DNA of 41,021 nt, taken from the NCBI GenBank assembly GCA_003132665.1, contig PKYN01000018.1, positions 1-41,021 of the forward strand, in the 5' to 3' direction. Within the stretch, counting starts at the first letter, position 1; each line of letters begins with the position of its first letter. The notes under the pieces were generated by a model. The model made no database searches, was not told the DNA's origin, and saw only the letters and a program-made list of their open reading frames with translations. The translations under genes and the position numbers were made by a program. This DNA comes from Actinomycetota bacterium (GTDB lineage Bacteria > Actinomycetota > Thermoleophilia > Gaiellales > Gaiellaceae). Positions 1-8,185 of the stretch are shown here, piece by piece.

Positions 1-54
1 TTCTCCGCGTCCGAGCTGAGATGAGTCTGCCAACCAGAACTAAGGAGAACAGGC

Positions 55-504
55 GTGACGGCAAAAACGACAAGCCCTGAAGCGATCATGGGAGACACGC
101 TCGCCGGCCGACTACGAGATCTCGGCACACGCGGTGTCCTCGTTCAGATGGCGCAACGTGGCCAGATCATCGAACTCCGCTGCGAGATGCCGAAGTGCTA
201 TTGCCCCAAGGGGCGGGGCCATTTCGACCCGAAATCCACTTCTCCGCCGGATTGGGCACCCTCGCCGGACCACTACCCCAGGCTCAAGAAGGATGGTGGA
301 CATCTTGTCCCCTGGAACGTCCGGCTCGCGCACGTGCTCTGCAACCGAGAGGACTATGGCTGGCGTATGAAGATCAGTCGGATGCTTGAGAAAGGGATGT
401 CACTCGAGGAGATCGCCGAGAACCTGAACCACAAGGGGATAAAAAAGCCACATGGGAGCGCCACGTGGTCGGCCACGAATGTGCGGAAAGCGTTCGTCTC
501 TTAG
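55..504 (+). CDS. Small HNH-like protein with recombinase-type C-terminal helix
   Basis: A 149-residue protein from a GTG start with a good ribosome site (AAGGAG at 42-47). The middle holds a cysteine pair near CYCPKGRGHF, an SPDHYP segment and NVRLAHVLCN, which together resemble a treble-clef HNH nuclease or zinc-finger core (D-H, N, H, C-N). The tail (SLEEIAENLNHKGI, then WSATNVRKAF) resembles the DNA-binding 'recombinase' segment of large serine recombinases. No catalytic serine domain is present, so it is not a complete recombinase. It lies about 0.6 kb from a tyrosine integrase and tRNA-like fragments, which suggests mobile DNA. Nuclease activity is inferred; DNA binding is more likely than catalysis. 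Confidence 0.6.
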   Translation: MTAKTTSPEAIMGDTLAGRLRDLGTRGVLVQMAQRGQIIELRCEMPKCYCPKGRGHFDPKSTSPPDWAPSPDHYPRLKKDGGHLVPWNVRLAHVLCNREDYGWRMKISRMLEKGMSLEEIAENLNHKGIKKPHGSATWSATNVRKAFVS

Positions 505-665
505 CGACACGCATGTCGCGGCTCCCGCCCAGAGCCGCAGCGCCGTGGATTTTCGGTGGCGGCCCCGGTGTGATGGTCAGGCGGTGAGGACGATAGCGGC
601 CTCCTTGTTCGGCGTGCGGCGACCGTTCGACTCCCAGTCGTTGAAGTTCGCGGTGGTTCGACGGC

Positions 666-685
666 GGGGGTAGCTCAGCCCGGTA
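666..685 (+). other. tRNA-like 5' fragment (D-arm only)
   Basis: The sequence contains GGTAGCTCAGCCCGGTA, which matches the tRNA position 8-21 consensus (TAGCTCAG...GGTA). The 3' strand of the D-stem and everything after it are missing, and no acceptor or T-arm follows within 100 bases. It is a remnant or chance resemblance, not a functional tRNA. Confidence 0.35.
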
Positions 686-860
686 CGTCTCGCGCCTCTG
701 GCGAGTCGCTGGGTGTGCTTCGCCGGAGGAGACAGTCCTCTGGACGGCCCCGGAGAGCGAAGTGCGATTAGCGGCTCGAGGCGGCTCCGGGCGACCCGTC
801 GCGCCGGGGCGGCCGGAGCCACCGGCCAGGGGCGCGAGTGAGTAGAATCTGCCTCCGCTT

Positions 861-886
861 GGCGAGGTAGCTCAGTTGGTAGAGGA
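861..886 (+). other. Truncated tRNA 5' end, possible att remnant
   Basis: This matches the first 26 bases of a typical bacterial tRNA: a seven-base acceptor strand, TA, then GCTCAGTTGGTAGAG forming a D-arm with CTC/GAG pairing. After GAGG the sequence departs from any tRNA. No anticodon arm or T-arm follows. It sits 186 bases before the tyrosine recombinase start. Such recombinases often use tRNA genes as attachment sites, so a disrupted tRNA here could mark an integration or deletion junction. Which end of an element it marks cannot be told. Confidence 0.5.
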
Positions 887-924
887 CAGAGCTACGCGGG
901 GCTTCTCTACGTCACTCCTACGCT

Positions 925-938
925 ACACTAAGTAGTGT
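925..938. promoter_or_regulatory. Palindrome upstream of integrase
   Basis: ACACTA-AG-TAGTGT is a perfect 6-base inverted repeat with a 2-base spacer, 134 bases before the preferred integrase ATG. It could be an operator or a recombinase arm site. No other copy was noticed in the window. Confidence 0.35.
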
Positions 939-1071
939 GGAAACGCCTACTAGAAGCCATGACGGACGCTTCGCGAAGAGGGGCGAAGCAGTCTCAGCCG
1001 AGGAAGTGCTGGTAGCGAAGCAAGCCGAGCTGGCAGCGCGAGAAGCGGGTTCTTCCGACAAGGGAGGAACC

Positions 1072-2004
1072 ATGCAGCTCCATCCGATGTTCGCAGCCTA
1101 CGTCGCGCACCTTGAGAGAAAGGCTCGCGATCCGAAAACCGTGTCTCGAAACCGCTATGCGCTCCGGCGACTGAACGTCTGGCTAGACGATCAAGGCGTC
1201 GATCCGAAGGACGCCACGGAAGTTCTCCTAGAGGAGTATGTCTCGTCGCTCTCTTCGAGCGTGGCCGAGAGCACGGCGCATCGGGAATGGGGCATGGGCA
1301 AGGCTGCCTATCGCTACGCAGTCCGATTAGGGATGATCGACAAGAGCCCTGCGACGTACGTGGAGGCTCCTAAGCTGTCCGAAGTCGAGCCCAAGGTCTT
1401 CTCAAGCGAGGAGCTGCGCTCGATTCGCGCTGCTATCGCAGACGACCTAGAGGAGGTCATCTTCTACGCGCTCGTGTATGCCGGACTGCGGCGCCACGAG
1501 CTTGTCGAGCTGACGTGGGGGAACGTGAACTTCGAAGGTCAGTTCATGACCGTCCGAGGCAAGGGCGGGAAGCTACGTCGTGTACCCCTTCACCCCGTTC
1601 TCGCCGAGGTGTTCGCCGCGCGAAGGCGCCGCAACCCGAGTTCTGAGACGGTTCTCGGCCGTGGCGGCTCGCTCCGCAACGTGAACCATCGGCTCGCACG
1701 ACTACTCGAACGGGCCGGTATTGAGGGCGGCAACCGGCCCGCGCACAGATTCCGCAAGACCGTGGCGACATCACTCTATGAGGAAGCTGTCCAGACAGAT
1801 TCCATTGACCGGATCATGGGATGGGCGCCGTCTAGCATCCGGTCGCGCTACTACACGCGCGTAGCGGATCGATCTCTCTACGATGCGATGCTCAACCTCT
1901 ACCAGTCGGATCCGATCGAGCGCGCGCCGCTCAAACCGAAGCTCTTGAAGACGCCGAAAAGCGACCCGAGTGCGTCCGAGGTCATGGCCGCGATGGGCGG
2001 CTAG
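1072..2004 (+). CDS. Tyrosine recombinase / phage-type integrase
   Basis: A site-specific DNA recombinase of the XerC/XerD-integrase family, about 310 residues. The N-terminal third (MFAAYVAHLERKARD onward) is the SAM-like core-binding domain. The catalytic domain has the full set: Arg in AGLRRHEL (about 140), Lys in RGKGGKLRR (about 167), H-x-x-R in AHRFRK (about 225-228), Trp in MGW, and the nucleophile Tyr in SRYYTRV (about 261). I chose ATG 1072 because AGGGAGG lies 5 bases upstream and the family's N-terminal helix starts there. The frame is open back to GTG 937, but that start lacks a ribosome site and its 45 extra residues look non-domain. Nearby tRNA-like fragments suggest it belongs to an integrated or decaying element. 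Confidence 0.9.
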   Translation: MQLHPMFAAYVAHLERKARDPKTVSRNRYALRRLNVWLDDQGVDPKDATEVLLEEYVSSLSSSVAESTAHREWGMGKAAYRYAVRLGMIDKSPATYVEAPKLSEVEPKVFSSEELRSIRAAIADDLEEVIFYALVYAGLRRHELVELTWGNVNFEGQFMTVRGKGGKLRRVPLHPVLAEVFAARRRRNPSSETVLGRGGSLRNVNHRLARLLERAGIEGGNRPAHRFRKTVATSLYEEAVQTDSIDRIMGWAPSSIRSRYYTRVADRSLYDAMLNLYQSDPIERAPLKPKLLKTPKSDPSASEVMAAMGG

Positions 2005-2284
2005 AGCTTCTCCAGTCTCACTCCCCCGCTGATCGCCCCTCCTATGTACGCAAGGAGGTGGTGCCCCAACGCCCGAGCGACTGGCGGCTATGCCCTGGCA
2101 GCAGGAGCTGGACGAAGCGCAGTTCCAGCTGGACGAGCTAACAAACGGCTTCTGATCGCTGCACGAAAACGACTTACCCGCGAAGCGCCCCCACCTTCGG
2201 CAGATCGAGACACAGCAGATCGAAGCGATCTTCCGACATGGCGTCAATGAGTTGCGCCGGCGGGGCCGGGGCTACGATTGCCGA
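2005..2284. other. Intergenic stretch with orphan Shine-Dalgarno
   Basis: A perfect AAGGAGGTG lies at 2052-2060, but only very short frames follow it. One runs from ATG 2090 for about 21 codons (MPWQQELDEAQFQ...), glutamine- and glutamate-rich. This may be the tail of a lost gene. No longer gene is supportable. Confidence 0.35.
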
Positions 2285-3244
2285 GTGGGCAGCCACAAGC
2301 GTAAACACGGTCACTCCGGCGGCGGGCACGCCGGGCACTCGCACGGGATCAGCGAGAACGCCGACGCGAAGCGGCTTGGGATCGCGCTCGGGCTGATCGT
2401 CGCGTTCATGGCGGTCGAGATAGCCGTCGGCATACTCGCCCACTCGCTCGCGTTGCTCTCCGACGCCGCGCACATGCTCGCCGACGCAGGAGCACTCGTC
2501 ATGTCGCTCATCGTCACCCGACTCGTGAAGCGGCCCTCCGGCGGCAACCTGACCTTCGGCCTCAGGCGTGCCGAGATCCTCTCCGCGCAGGCGAACGGCG
2601 GTAGCCTGCTTGTACTCGCGTGCCTGATCGTCTACGAAGGCGTCCGCCGCTTGATCGCACCCCCGGCAGCGGGAGGAACGGCAATGCTCGTGGTCGCGCT
2701 CGTCGGCATCGCCGTCAACCTCACCGCGACCTGGCAGCTCGCTAAGGCGAACCGCGACTCGATGAACATCGAGGGCAGCTTCCAGCACATCCTCACCGAC
2801 CTGATCGCCTTCGTCGCCACCGCGATCGCTGGTGTAGTCATCCTCGCGACCGGCTGGACGCGCGCCGACGGCGTCGTTGCTCTCTTCGTCGCCGCAGTGA
2901 TGCTCTGGGCGGCATGGGGACTGCTTAAAGACTCCGGGCGCGTTCTGTTGGAAGCCGCCCCGCAAGGGTTGAGTGTGGAGGAGGTTGAGCGCGTTCTCTT
3001 CTCACACTCGCATGTCGCAAACGTGCACGAGCTTCACGTCTGGGAAGTCGGCTCCGGGTTCCCCTCGCTCTCGGCGCACGTGCTGGTTCACGATGACGAT
3101 GACTGCCACGGCATCCGCCGCGAGCTGGAGACGCTCCTCGACGAGCGGTTCGCGATCACGCACACCACATTGCAGGTCGACCACGTTTCCGGGCCGGAAC
3201 TGCTGCGCATCGGACGCCACGGCGCCGGTCACGATCACTGCTAA
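2285..3244 (+). CDS. Cation diffusion facilitator (CzcD/ZitB-type metal efflux)
   Basis: An inner-membrane divalent metal/proton antiporter, 319 residues from GTG 2285. The N-terminus is His-rich (HKRKHGHSGGGHAGHSH), a usual metal-handling tail. Six membrane spans follow, with the two metal-site motifs HSLALLSDAAHMLAD (spans I-II) and HILTDLIAF (span V). A cytoplasmic ferredoxin-like domain closes the protein (HELHVWEVGSGFPSLSAHV) with a His/Asp-rich end (HGAGHDHC). Zn/Co/Cd is the usual substrate group of this branch. The frame is open 11 codons further up, but that stretch is arginine-rich and does not look like a CDF start. The ribosome site is weak. Confidence 0.93.
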   Translation: MGSHKRKHGHSGGGHAGHSHGISENADAKRLGIALGLIVAFMAVEIAVGILAHSLALLSDAAHMLADAGALVMSLIVTRLVKRPSGGNLTFGLRRAEILSAQANGGSLLVLACLIVYEGVRRLIAPPAAGGTAMLVVALVGIAVNLTATWQLAKANRDSMNIEGSFQHILTDLIAFVATAIAGVVILATGWTRADGVVALFVAAVMLWAAWGLLKDSGRVLLEAAPQGLSVEEVERVLFSHSHVANVHELHVWEVGSGFPSLSAHVLVHDDDDCHGIRRELETLLDERFAITHTTLQVDHVSGPELLRIGRHGAGHDHC

Positions 3245-3273
3245 AGGCGCGCTGAAACTGACCCGCCAAGCAC

Positions 3274-3370
3274 TACAATCAAACGTGTGAGCAGCGGTCC
3301 TATCTGCGCTCAAGCGACAGCCGCCTCAGGCTGCGATGCGAATCGGAGGGCGGTGCGATCGATCTCGTAG
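3274..3370 (+). promoter_or_regulatory. Putative leaderless promoter and 27-codon leader frame
   Basis: TACAAT at 3274-3279 is a good -10 box whose expected start point, 7-8 bases downstream, falls on GTG 3287. That GTG opens a 27-codon frame ending in TAG 3368-3370, and this stop overlaps the GTG start of the deacetylase gene (TAGTG). The layout suggests leaderless transcription with translational coupling. No clear -35 box is seen and the peptide is unrecognised. Confidence 0.35.
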
Positions 3371-4242
3371 TGCATCCCGATCTCGTCCGTCTGCATCCCG
3401 CGCCGGAGCATCATCCGGAGTCGCAGAGCCGCCTGCAGGTGCTTCTGGACGCCTTCCCGGAGCGAGTCGAAGCCGGGCCGGCGACGCGTGCTGATCTCGA
3501 GCGCGTCCACTCCGCTTCCTACCTCGACAGCCTCGAGCCGACCGGCGGAACAACGTGGCTCGATTTCGACACCTTCGTTACCCCCACGACCGCCGAGGCA
3601 GCCCGACTCGCCGCCGGACAGGCGATAGAGGCGGTTCGCCGCGACGGCTTCGCGCTCACTCGCCCGCCAGGTCACCACGCTTCGCGCGACAACGGGATGG
3701 GCTTCTGCCTCGTCAACAACGTTGCCGTCGCCGCTCGCTACGCCCAGGCTGAGCTGGGGCTCGAGCGGATCGCGATCCTAGACTGGGACGTCCACCACGG
3801 AAACGGGACGGAGGCGATCTTCTGGGACGATCCGAGCGTTCTCTATGTCTCGCTACACGCCTGGCCCTACTACCCCGGCACGGGTGGCCCTCGTAGCGAG
3901 AGCACACAGAACGCGCCCGGCGGCGAGAGCGAGACTACGCTGAACATCCCGCTCCCGATCGGAACAGGCGACCGCGTCTACATGCAGATGTTCGAGAACT
4001 TCGCCTATCCGGCCGTCGCTGCCTTCGCGCCCGACGCAGTGCTCGTCTCGGTTGGCTTCGACGCCCATCGCGACGACCCCCTCTCGCCCACAATGCTGAC
4101 CGATCCAACCTTCCGCCAGCTTGCGAGCCGCGCCGCCGGCCTCGCTCCGAAGGTAGCCGCCGTCTTCGAGGGCGGCTACAACCTCGGCACCCTCCCGCGT
4201 CTAGTCGAGACGACGATCGAGGGCTTCGAGAACCCCGCCTAG
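3370..4242 (+). CDS. Histone-deacetylase-family deacetylase (AcuC/acetylpolyamine amidohydrolase-like)
   Basis: A zinc-dependent deacetylase of the arginase/HDAC fold, 290 residues. The tandem catalytic histidines are in RPPGHHAS. The zinc ligands are in LDWDVHHGNGT (Asp, His) and VGFDAHRDDPL (Asp). The C-terminal EGGYN loop is also present. Bacterial relatives act on acetylated acetyl-CoA synthetase, polyamines or other small amides; which applies is not evident. The protein begins only about 8 residues before the conserved HPE block (HHPESQSRL), so the start is tight but plausible. No earlier ATG or GTG occurs in frame. A hairpin follows the stop. Confidence 0.9.
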   Translation: MHPDLVRLHPAPEHHPESQSRLQVLLDAFPERVEAGPATRADLERVHSASYLDSLEPTGGTTWLDFDTFVTPTTAEAARLAAGQAIEAVRRDGFALTRPPGHHASRDNGMGFCLVNNVAVAARYAQAELGLERIAILDWDVHHGNGTEAIFWDDPSVLYVSLHAWPYYPGTGGPRSESTQNAPGGESETTLNIPLPIGTGDRVYMQMFENFAYPAVAAFAPDAVLVSVGFDAHRDDPLSPTMLTDPTFRQLASRAAGLAPKVAAVFEGGYNLGTLPRLVETTIEGFENPA

Positions 4243-4244
4243 CC

Positions 4245-4263
4245 CCTTTCGCCAACGGAAAGG
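4245..4263 (+). terminator. Candidate hairpin after deacetylase gene
   Basis: CCTTTC, a 7-base loop, then GAAAGG form a perfect 6-base-pair stem starting 3 bases after the stop codon. No T-run follows, so it would be an atypical terminator. Confidence 0.3.
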
Positions 4264-4361
4264 TCGGTCGTCTCGGCAGCGTTCCGCGCTGCCCTAGACT
4301 CGCCTTGATCTCGCCAGGGTATGGATTTACCGCGAATCCCCCGGAACGGGACAAATCCAGA

Positions 4362-5180
4362 GTGGACTTCTCGCTGACAACCGCACTCCTACTGATCTTG
4401 CTCGGCTTCGCGGTCGGCGCCTTCGGCACGCTGGTCGGAGCGGGCGGAGGGTTCGTGCTGACCCCGATTCTGCTCATCCTCTATCCGCACGACTCGGCGC
4501 AGACGCTGACCGCGATCAGCCTCGTGGTGGTCTTCTTCAACGCCGGCTCCGGGTCGGTCGCCTACTTCCGCCAGCGCCGGATCGACTTCCGCAGCGGAAT
4601 CCCATTCGCCCTGGCGACCGTGCCGGGGTCGATCGGCGGGGCGCTACTCGTGACCGCAGTCTCGCGCCGGCTCTTCGATCTGGTGATCGCAACCGCGATC
4701 GCCGGTCTCGCCGTTTGGCTTGTACTCGGCAACCGCGAGCGCGGGCGCCCGCTCCCGGGCGGAACGCCCCGCCTGCTCACCGACAGTGCCGGGCACACCT
4801 ACCGCTACAACGTCCGCATCTGGCGCGGGGTCCTATACAGCGTCGTGGTCGGCTTCCTCTCGAGCTTCCTGGGAATCGGAGGCGGGATCTTCCACGTTCC
4901 TCTGATGATCAGCGCGCTCGGCTTCCCAACTCATATCGCCACCGCGACCAGCCACTTCATCCTCGCGATCATGGGAGGAACGGCGAGCATCACTCACCTC
5001 CTGGCCGGCAGTTTCAGTCACGGTCACGGACTGCATCGCGCCATCTCGCTCTCGATCGGAGTGATCGCCGGTGCGCAGCTAGGCGCGCTTATCTCGACGC
5101 GCCTGAGCGGCCGCGTGATCCAGTGGCTGCTCGTGCTCGCTCTGTTTGCCCTTGCGATCCGCCTGTTCATCTCGGTCTGA
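4362..5180 (+). CDS. TauE/SafE family anion exporter
   Basis: An integral membrane protein of about 272 residues with some eight predicted hydrophobic spans. It carries the two glycine-rich repeats typical of TauE/SafE proteins: GTLVGAGGGFVLTPILL near the N-terminus and SSFLGIGGGIFHVPLM in the second half. Members export sulfite, sulfoacetate or related sulfur anions. The neighbouring sulfur-redox genes make sulfite or thiosulfate reasonable, but this is inference. GTG 4362 is preferred because the first membrane span starts directly after it; the open frame reaches back to 4305 with polar residues. No strong ribosome site is seen for either start. Confidence 0.87.
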   Translation: MDFSLTTALLLILLGFAVGAFGTLVGAGGGFVLTPILLILYPHDSAQTLTAISLVVVFFNAGSGSVAYFRQRRIDFRSGIPFALATVPGSIGGALLVTAVSRRLFDLVIATAIAGLAVWLVLGNRERGRPLPGGTPRLLTDSAGHTYRYNVRIWRGVLYSVVVGFLSSFLGIGGGIFHVPLMISALGFPTHIATATSHFILAIMGGTASITHLLAGSFSHGHGLHRAISLSIGVIAGAQLGALISTRLSGRVIQWLLVLALFALAIRLFISV

Positions 5181-5240
5181 GACCGCCTATCACCGATCGA
5201 GGCGTGCACGGTCCCGCGCGGATTCGGGCACTATTGATGG

Positions 5241-5843
5241 GTGAACCGAGACGACTGGAACTGCCGCTACGAGGGGGAAGGGCTCCTCTGGACGCCTCGG
5301 CCGAACCGCTTCCTCGTCGCGGAGACGGCAGCACTCGCGCCCGGGCGGGCGCTCGATATAGCCTGCGGCGAGGGTCGAAACGCCGTATGGCTTGCCGAGC
5401 AGGGCTGGCAGGCGACAGGTGTCGACTTCTCGGAGGTCGCACTCGAAAAGGCGCGACTACTCGCCGAGCAACGCAAGGTGCAGGCTGAGTGGATTCGCGC
5501 CGACCTATTCGAGTACGAGCCACCACCCGGTGCGTTCGAGCTCGTGATTGTCCTCTACCTCCAGATCCCGCCGGAGCGCCTGCGGCCGATACTCGCCCGT
5601 GTGGCGAAAGCCATCGCGCCCGACGGTACGTTCCTGCTCGTTGCCCACGACTCGAGCAATCTCACGCACGGTTACGGCGGCCCACGCGATCCAGCCACCC
5701 TCTATACCGCAGAGGACGTCCTACCGGCGCTCGTAGGACTAGAGATCGAGCGCGCGGAACCAGTCGTGAGGACGGTCGAGACCGACGAAGGCGTGCGCGA
5801 GGCGATCGACGCCCTCGTGCGAGCGCGGCAACCACGCCGCTAG
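5241..5843 (+). CDS. Class I SAM-dependent methyltransferase (TehB-like)
   Basis: A soluble 200-residue methyltransferase. Motif I is ALDIACGEGRNAVWLA (about residues 38-53), the acidic loop is TGVDFSEVAL, and ADLFEYEPP plus FELVIVLYL follow as motifs II-III. The short N-terminus with WNCRYEGEGLLW and PNRFL resembles tellurite-resistance TehB-like or thiopurine methyltransferase-like proteins, which methylate chalcogen or metalloid compounds. The substrate cannot be read from the sequence. It follows the TauE gene by 60 bases on the same strand and may be cotranscribed. Confidence 0.85.
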   Translation: MNRDDWNCRYEGEGLLWTPRPNRFLVAETAALAPGRALDIACGEGRNAVWLAEQGWQATGVDFSEVALEKARLLAEQRKVQAEWIRADLFEYEPPPGAFELVIVLYLQIPPERLRPILARVAKAIAPDGTFLLVAHDSSNLTHGYGGPRDPATLYTAEDVLPALVGLEIERAEPVVRTVETDEGVREAIDALVRARQPRR

Positions 5844-5861
5844 CGACCGCCCAACACGGCT

Positions 5862-6257
5862 TCAGCCGGAAGCCGGGACGAGCTTACGCCCGCTCGCGAG
5901 CCACTCCGCCATCCCGCCGCGTAACTCGACGATGTTCTTGTAGCCGAGCCGCTCGAGTATCGGGACGGCGACCGCGCTAGTCCTACCGTGCGCGCAGTAG
6001 ACGGCGAGCTTCGTCGAAGTCGAGGGGAGCTCGCCGCGGCCGGCGGAGAGCTGGTCTATAGAGATGAAGAGGTCGGTGCCCGGAATCGACGGCACCCCGG
6101 GGCCGAGAACGTTGAGCGTCACCGTGCCGGGCTCGGCAACCGCCGCTGCGAACTCCGCCGGCGAGACGAGCCGCGACTGCGCTTGCTTCGCCTTGCTTCC
6201 GCATCCGACGACGAAAAGGGCGAGTCCGGCGACGAGAACCACGAATACGCGGCGCAT
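5862..6257 (-). CDS. Rhodanese-like lipoprotein
   Basis: A secreted, lipid-anchored single-domain rhodanese of about 131 residues. The N-terminus has an Arg pair, a hydrophobic stretch (VFVVLVAGLALFVV) and a lipobox ending VVGC, so Cys about 19 would be lipidated. The active-site loop is YCAHGRTSAV, with the catalytic Cys in the expected place before the hallmark ELRGGMAEW helix. Rhodaneses transfer sulfane sulfur as a Cys persulfide; here that would occur outside the membrane. A decayed near-copy of its C-terminal half lies at 16485-16676. ATG 6257 is used; a GTG two codons earlier (6263) is also possible. Confidence 0.85.
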   Translation of the reverse strand: MRRVFVVLVAGLALFVVGCGSKAKQAQSRLVSPAEFAAAVAEPGTVTLNVLGPGVPSIPGTDLFISIDQLSAGRGELPSTSTKLAVYCAHGRTSAVAVPILERLGYKNIVELRGGMAEWLASGRKLVPASG

Positions 6258-6400
6258 GCGCACAGCTTAGAGGAGAATGCGACATCACCAGAATCGCGGA
6301 ACCCCGCGCTCTCTCGGAGCCGCGAAAAGACTCTAGTAAGGCAGACGGCCGCCCTCAAGGGCGATCGGCACCTGCGCTCCTTTGAATACCCTGCACTGAT

Positions 6401-6429
6401 TTGACTTATAAGGTAGTCCTATCGATAAT
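6401..6429 (+). promoter_or_regulatory. Sigma70-type promoter of hdrB1-hdrC1
   Basis: TTGACT (6401-6406), a 17-base spacer, then GATAAT (6424-6429) form a near-consensus promoter. Transcription would start near 6436, leaving a leader of about 26 bases before the hdrB-like ATG at 6462. No operator-like repeat stands out here. Confidence 0.65.
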
Positions 6430-6461
6430 CCCGGGCAGCACTCACGCGAGAGAGGCGACCG

Positions 6462-7415
6462 ATGGCACCAACCACTCCGGACATTCCGCCCGTAACCGGT
6501 GGAGTCCAGATCTTTCGAAGCTGCTTGATCTCGACCGAGTATCCGGGCGCCGAGGCGGCGACGAAGTGGCTGTTCGACCGTTTCGACGTCGAGTACATCG
6601 TCAACGAGGATCAGACCTGCTGCACGGGGCTCGGCTACTACACCGACATGATGCCGTTCCCGACCACGATGGCCATCTCGGCCCGCAACTCCTGCGTCGC
6701 GGTCGAGGCAGATCATCCGATCCAGAGTTACCTCTGCTCGACTTGTTACGCGGTCAACAAGAAATCCCAGCACGTGCTCGCGGTGCCCGAGTACCGGCGT
6801 AGCGCGAACGAGGTTCTAGCCGAGATCGGTCGCGAGTACACCGACACGGTCGACGAGACCATTCAACATCGTCACACGCTCGAGATCCTCTGGAGTCGCC
6901 ATCACTCGATCCCCGGCTTGATCAAGCGGCGTCTGGACGGGATCAAGGTCGCCACCCACCCCGCCTGCCACTACTGCAAGGTGTTTCCGGATGACGTGCT
7001 CGGAGACCCCGAGAACTTCATGCTGCCCGAGGACCTGCTCGAGCCGGCCGGCGTGATCAAGACCGGCAACTACAACGAGAAGACAACTCACTGCGGCGCC
7101 GGCTTCCGCCAGATGTTCGTCAATCCGGCCATGTCGCAGGCCGTCACGCGCGAGAAGCTAAAGCGCCTGGCCCAGGAGAAGATCGACGTTCTCGTGCACA
7201 TGTGCCCGAACTGCGCCGTCCAGTTCGACCGCCACCACGACATCATCTCGCAAGTGGCGCAGGAGGAGTACCCGTTCGTGCACCTGCACGTGCAGCAACT
7301 GGTCGCGCTCGCGCTCGGCGCCGACCCCGACAAGGTCTGCGGCGTCGTCTCGCACTCCCAGGACGTGGAGCCGATCCTGCAGCGAATCGGCGCGCGCGAG
7401 GGAGTGAGCGTTTGA
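6462..7415 (+). CDS. hdrB: HdrB-like subunit (CCG-domain iron-sulfur protein)
   Basis: A 317-residue relative of heterodisulfide reductase subunit B, the subunit that binds non-cubane 4Fe-4S clusters and reacts with disulfides. The first CCG motif is complete: Cys21, Cys53-Cys54, and Cys92-x-x-Cys95. The second is degenerate: Cys169/Cys172, then His210-Cys211 where Cys-Cys is expected, then Cys248-x-x-Cys251. Only the first non-cubane cluster therefore looks canonical. It pairs with the following hdrC-like gene behind a strong promoter and resembles the HdrC1-HdrB1 pair of sulfur-oxidising Hdr-like systems, though the order is B then C. The partner HdrB at 26386 has the opposite pattern. Confidence 0.87.
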   Translation: MAPTTPDIPPVTGGVQIFRSCLISTEYPGAEAATKWLFDRFDVEYIVNEDQTCCTGLGYYTDMMPFPTTMAISARNSCVAVEADHPIQSYLCSTCYAVNKKSQHVLAVPEYRRSANEVLAEIGREYTDTVDETIQHRHTLEILWSRHHSIPGLIKRRLDGIKVATHPACHYCKVFPDDVLGDPENFMLPEDLLEPAGVIKTGNYNEKTTHCGAGFRQMFVNPAMSQAVTREKLKRLAQEKIDVLVHMCPNCAVQFDRHHDIISQVAQEEYPFVHLHVQQLVALALGADPDKVCGVVSHSQDVEPILQRIGAREGVSV

Positions 7416-7448
7416 TGCGGCCGCGACCACTCCCGACGGAGAAAGCCG

Positions 7449-8156
7449 ATGACTGACAAGAACGAGGACAACGGAAACCCTGAGGCTGCTGAGAACGGGC
7501 GCAGCGGCGACGCCCGGGTCAACCCATACTCGTTCATCGCCGCAGACGTGTTCTGCGATAGGCCGGACGCGAGCAACGATCTGTTTGAGCGGATCGTCAA
7601 CGACCCGCGCATGCACGATCACGTCGACGGCTTCCTCTCCTGCATCCAGTGTGGGATCTGCACCTCGGGCTGCCCCGCCGCCCGCTTCAGCGACTTCTCG
7701 CCGCGTGAGATCGCCCGTCGCGCGCTCGTGGGCGACCCAACCCTGCTCAGCGACGACTCGCTCTGGTACTGCTTCTACTGCTACACCTGCCAGAGCCGCT
7801 GTCCGCGCGGAAACTCCGTCGCCGTCATCAACCAGGTCATCCGCGGCATGCAGGTGGAGTCGGGCTACGGGGTCAAGCACGTGGAGATGTTCGCCGCCTG
7901 GGGCGAACAGTTCTACGAGAAGGGAATGGGCGGTACTCCGCAGATCTTCTTCGCCGATATCGCCGAGGTCTGTGGCGACAAGTGGAAGTACTTCATCGAG
8001 CACCGCGAGGAGATCCGCGAGGAGCTCGGATTGGGCGACATGTACCCCTCGAAGAAGGCAGCCGAGGAGATGCAGACGATCATGGACAAGACCGGCTTCC
8101 GCGAGCGCCTCGTCTCGATCGGCGCCTGGGGCGGGAAAGACCCGAAGAAGGAATAG
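7449..8156 (+). CDS. hdrC: HdrC-like subunit (two 4Fe-4S clusters)
   Basis: A 235-residue ferredoxin-like electron-transfer subunit. Two classical 4Fe-4S motifs are seen: CIQCGICTSGCP and CFYCYTCQSRCP, each followed by the helical linker usual in HdrC. It would relay electrons between an HdrA flavoprotein and the HdrB encoded just upstream. The gap to hdrB is 33 bases, with a GGAGA ribosome site before the ATG. The C-terminal 90 residues are longer than in methanogen HdrC and are acidic and helical. A GC-rich hairpin follows the gene. Confidence 0.88.
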   Translation: MTDKNEDNGNPEAAENGRSGDARVNPYSFIAADVFCDRPDASNDLFERIVNDPRMHDHVDGFLSCIQCGICTSGCPAARFSDFSPREIARRALVGDPTLLSDDSLWYCFYCYTCQSRCPRGNSVAVINQVIRGMQVESGYGVKHVEMFAAWGEQFYEKGMGGTPQIFFADIAEVCGDKWKYFIEHREEIREELGLGDMYPSKKAAEEMQTIMDKTGFRERLVSIGAWGGKDPKKE

Positions 8157-8185
8157 CTCCAGATTCTCGTTGCGATCCCTCGCGT

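Larger units (their letters stand above)
505..1071. other. Gene-poor stretch with two tRNA-like fragments
   Basis: No convincing gene is seen between the HNH-like gene and the integrase start chosen here. The stretch holds two sequences resembling the 5' third of a tRNA (listed separately) and a palindrome at 925-938. A minus-strand frame at 577-822 is open but arginine-rich and has no usable start signal, so it is probably not a gene. Confidence 0.5.

Noticed and set aside
577-822. 81-codon minus-strand frame ending FNDWESNGRRTPN
   Set aside because: The end looks protein-like, but the rest is Arg/Pro-rich and there is no ribosome site; at best it is the tail of a lost gene.
861-940. Complete tRNA gene
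   Set aside because: Only the acceptor 5' strand and D-arm are present; no anticodon arm or T-arm with GGTTCGA follows.
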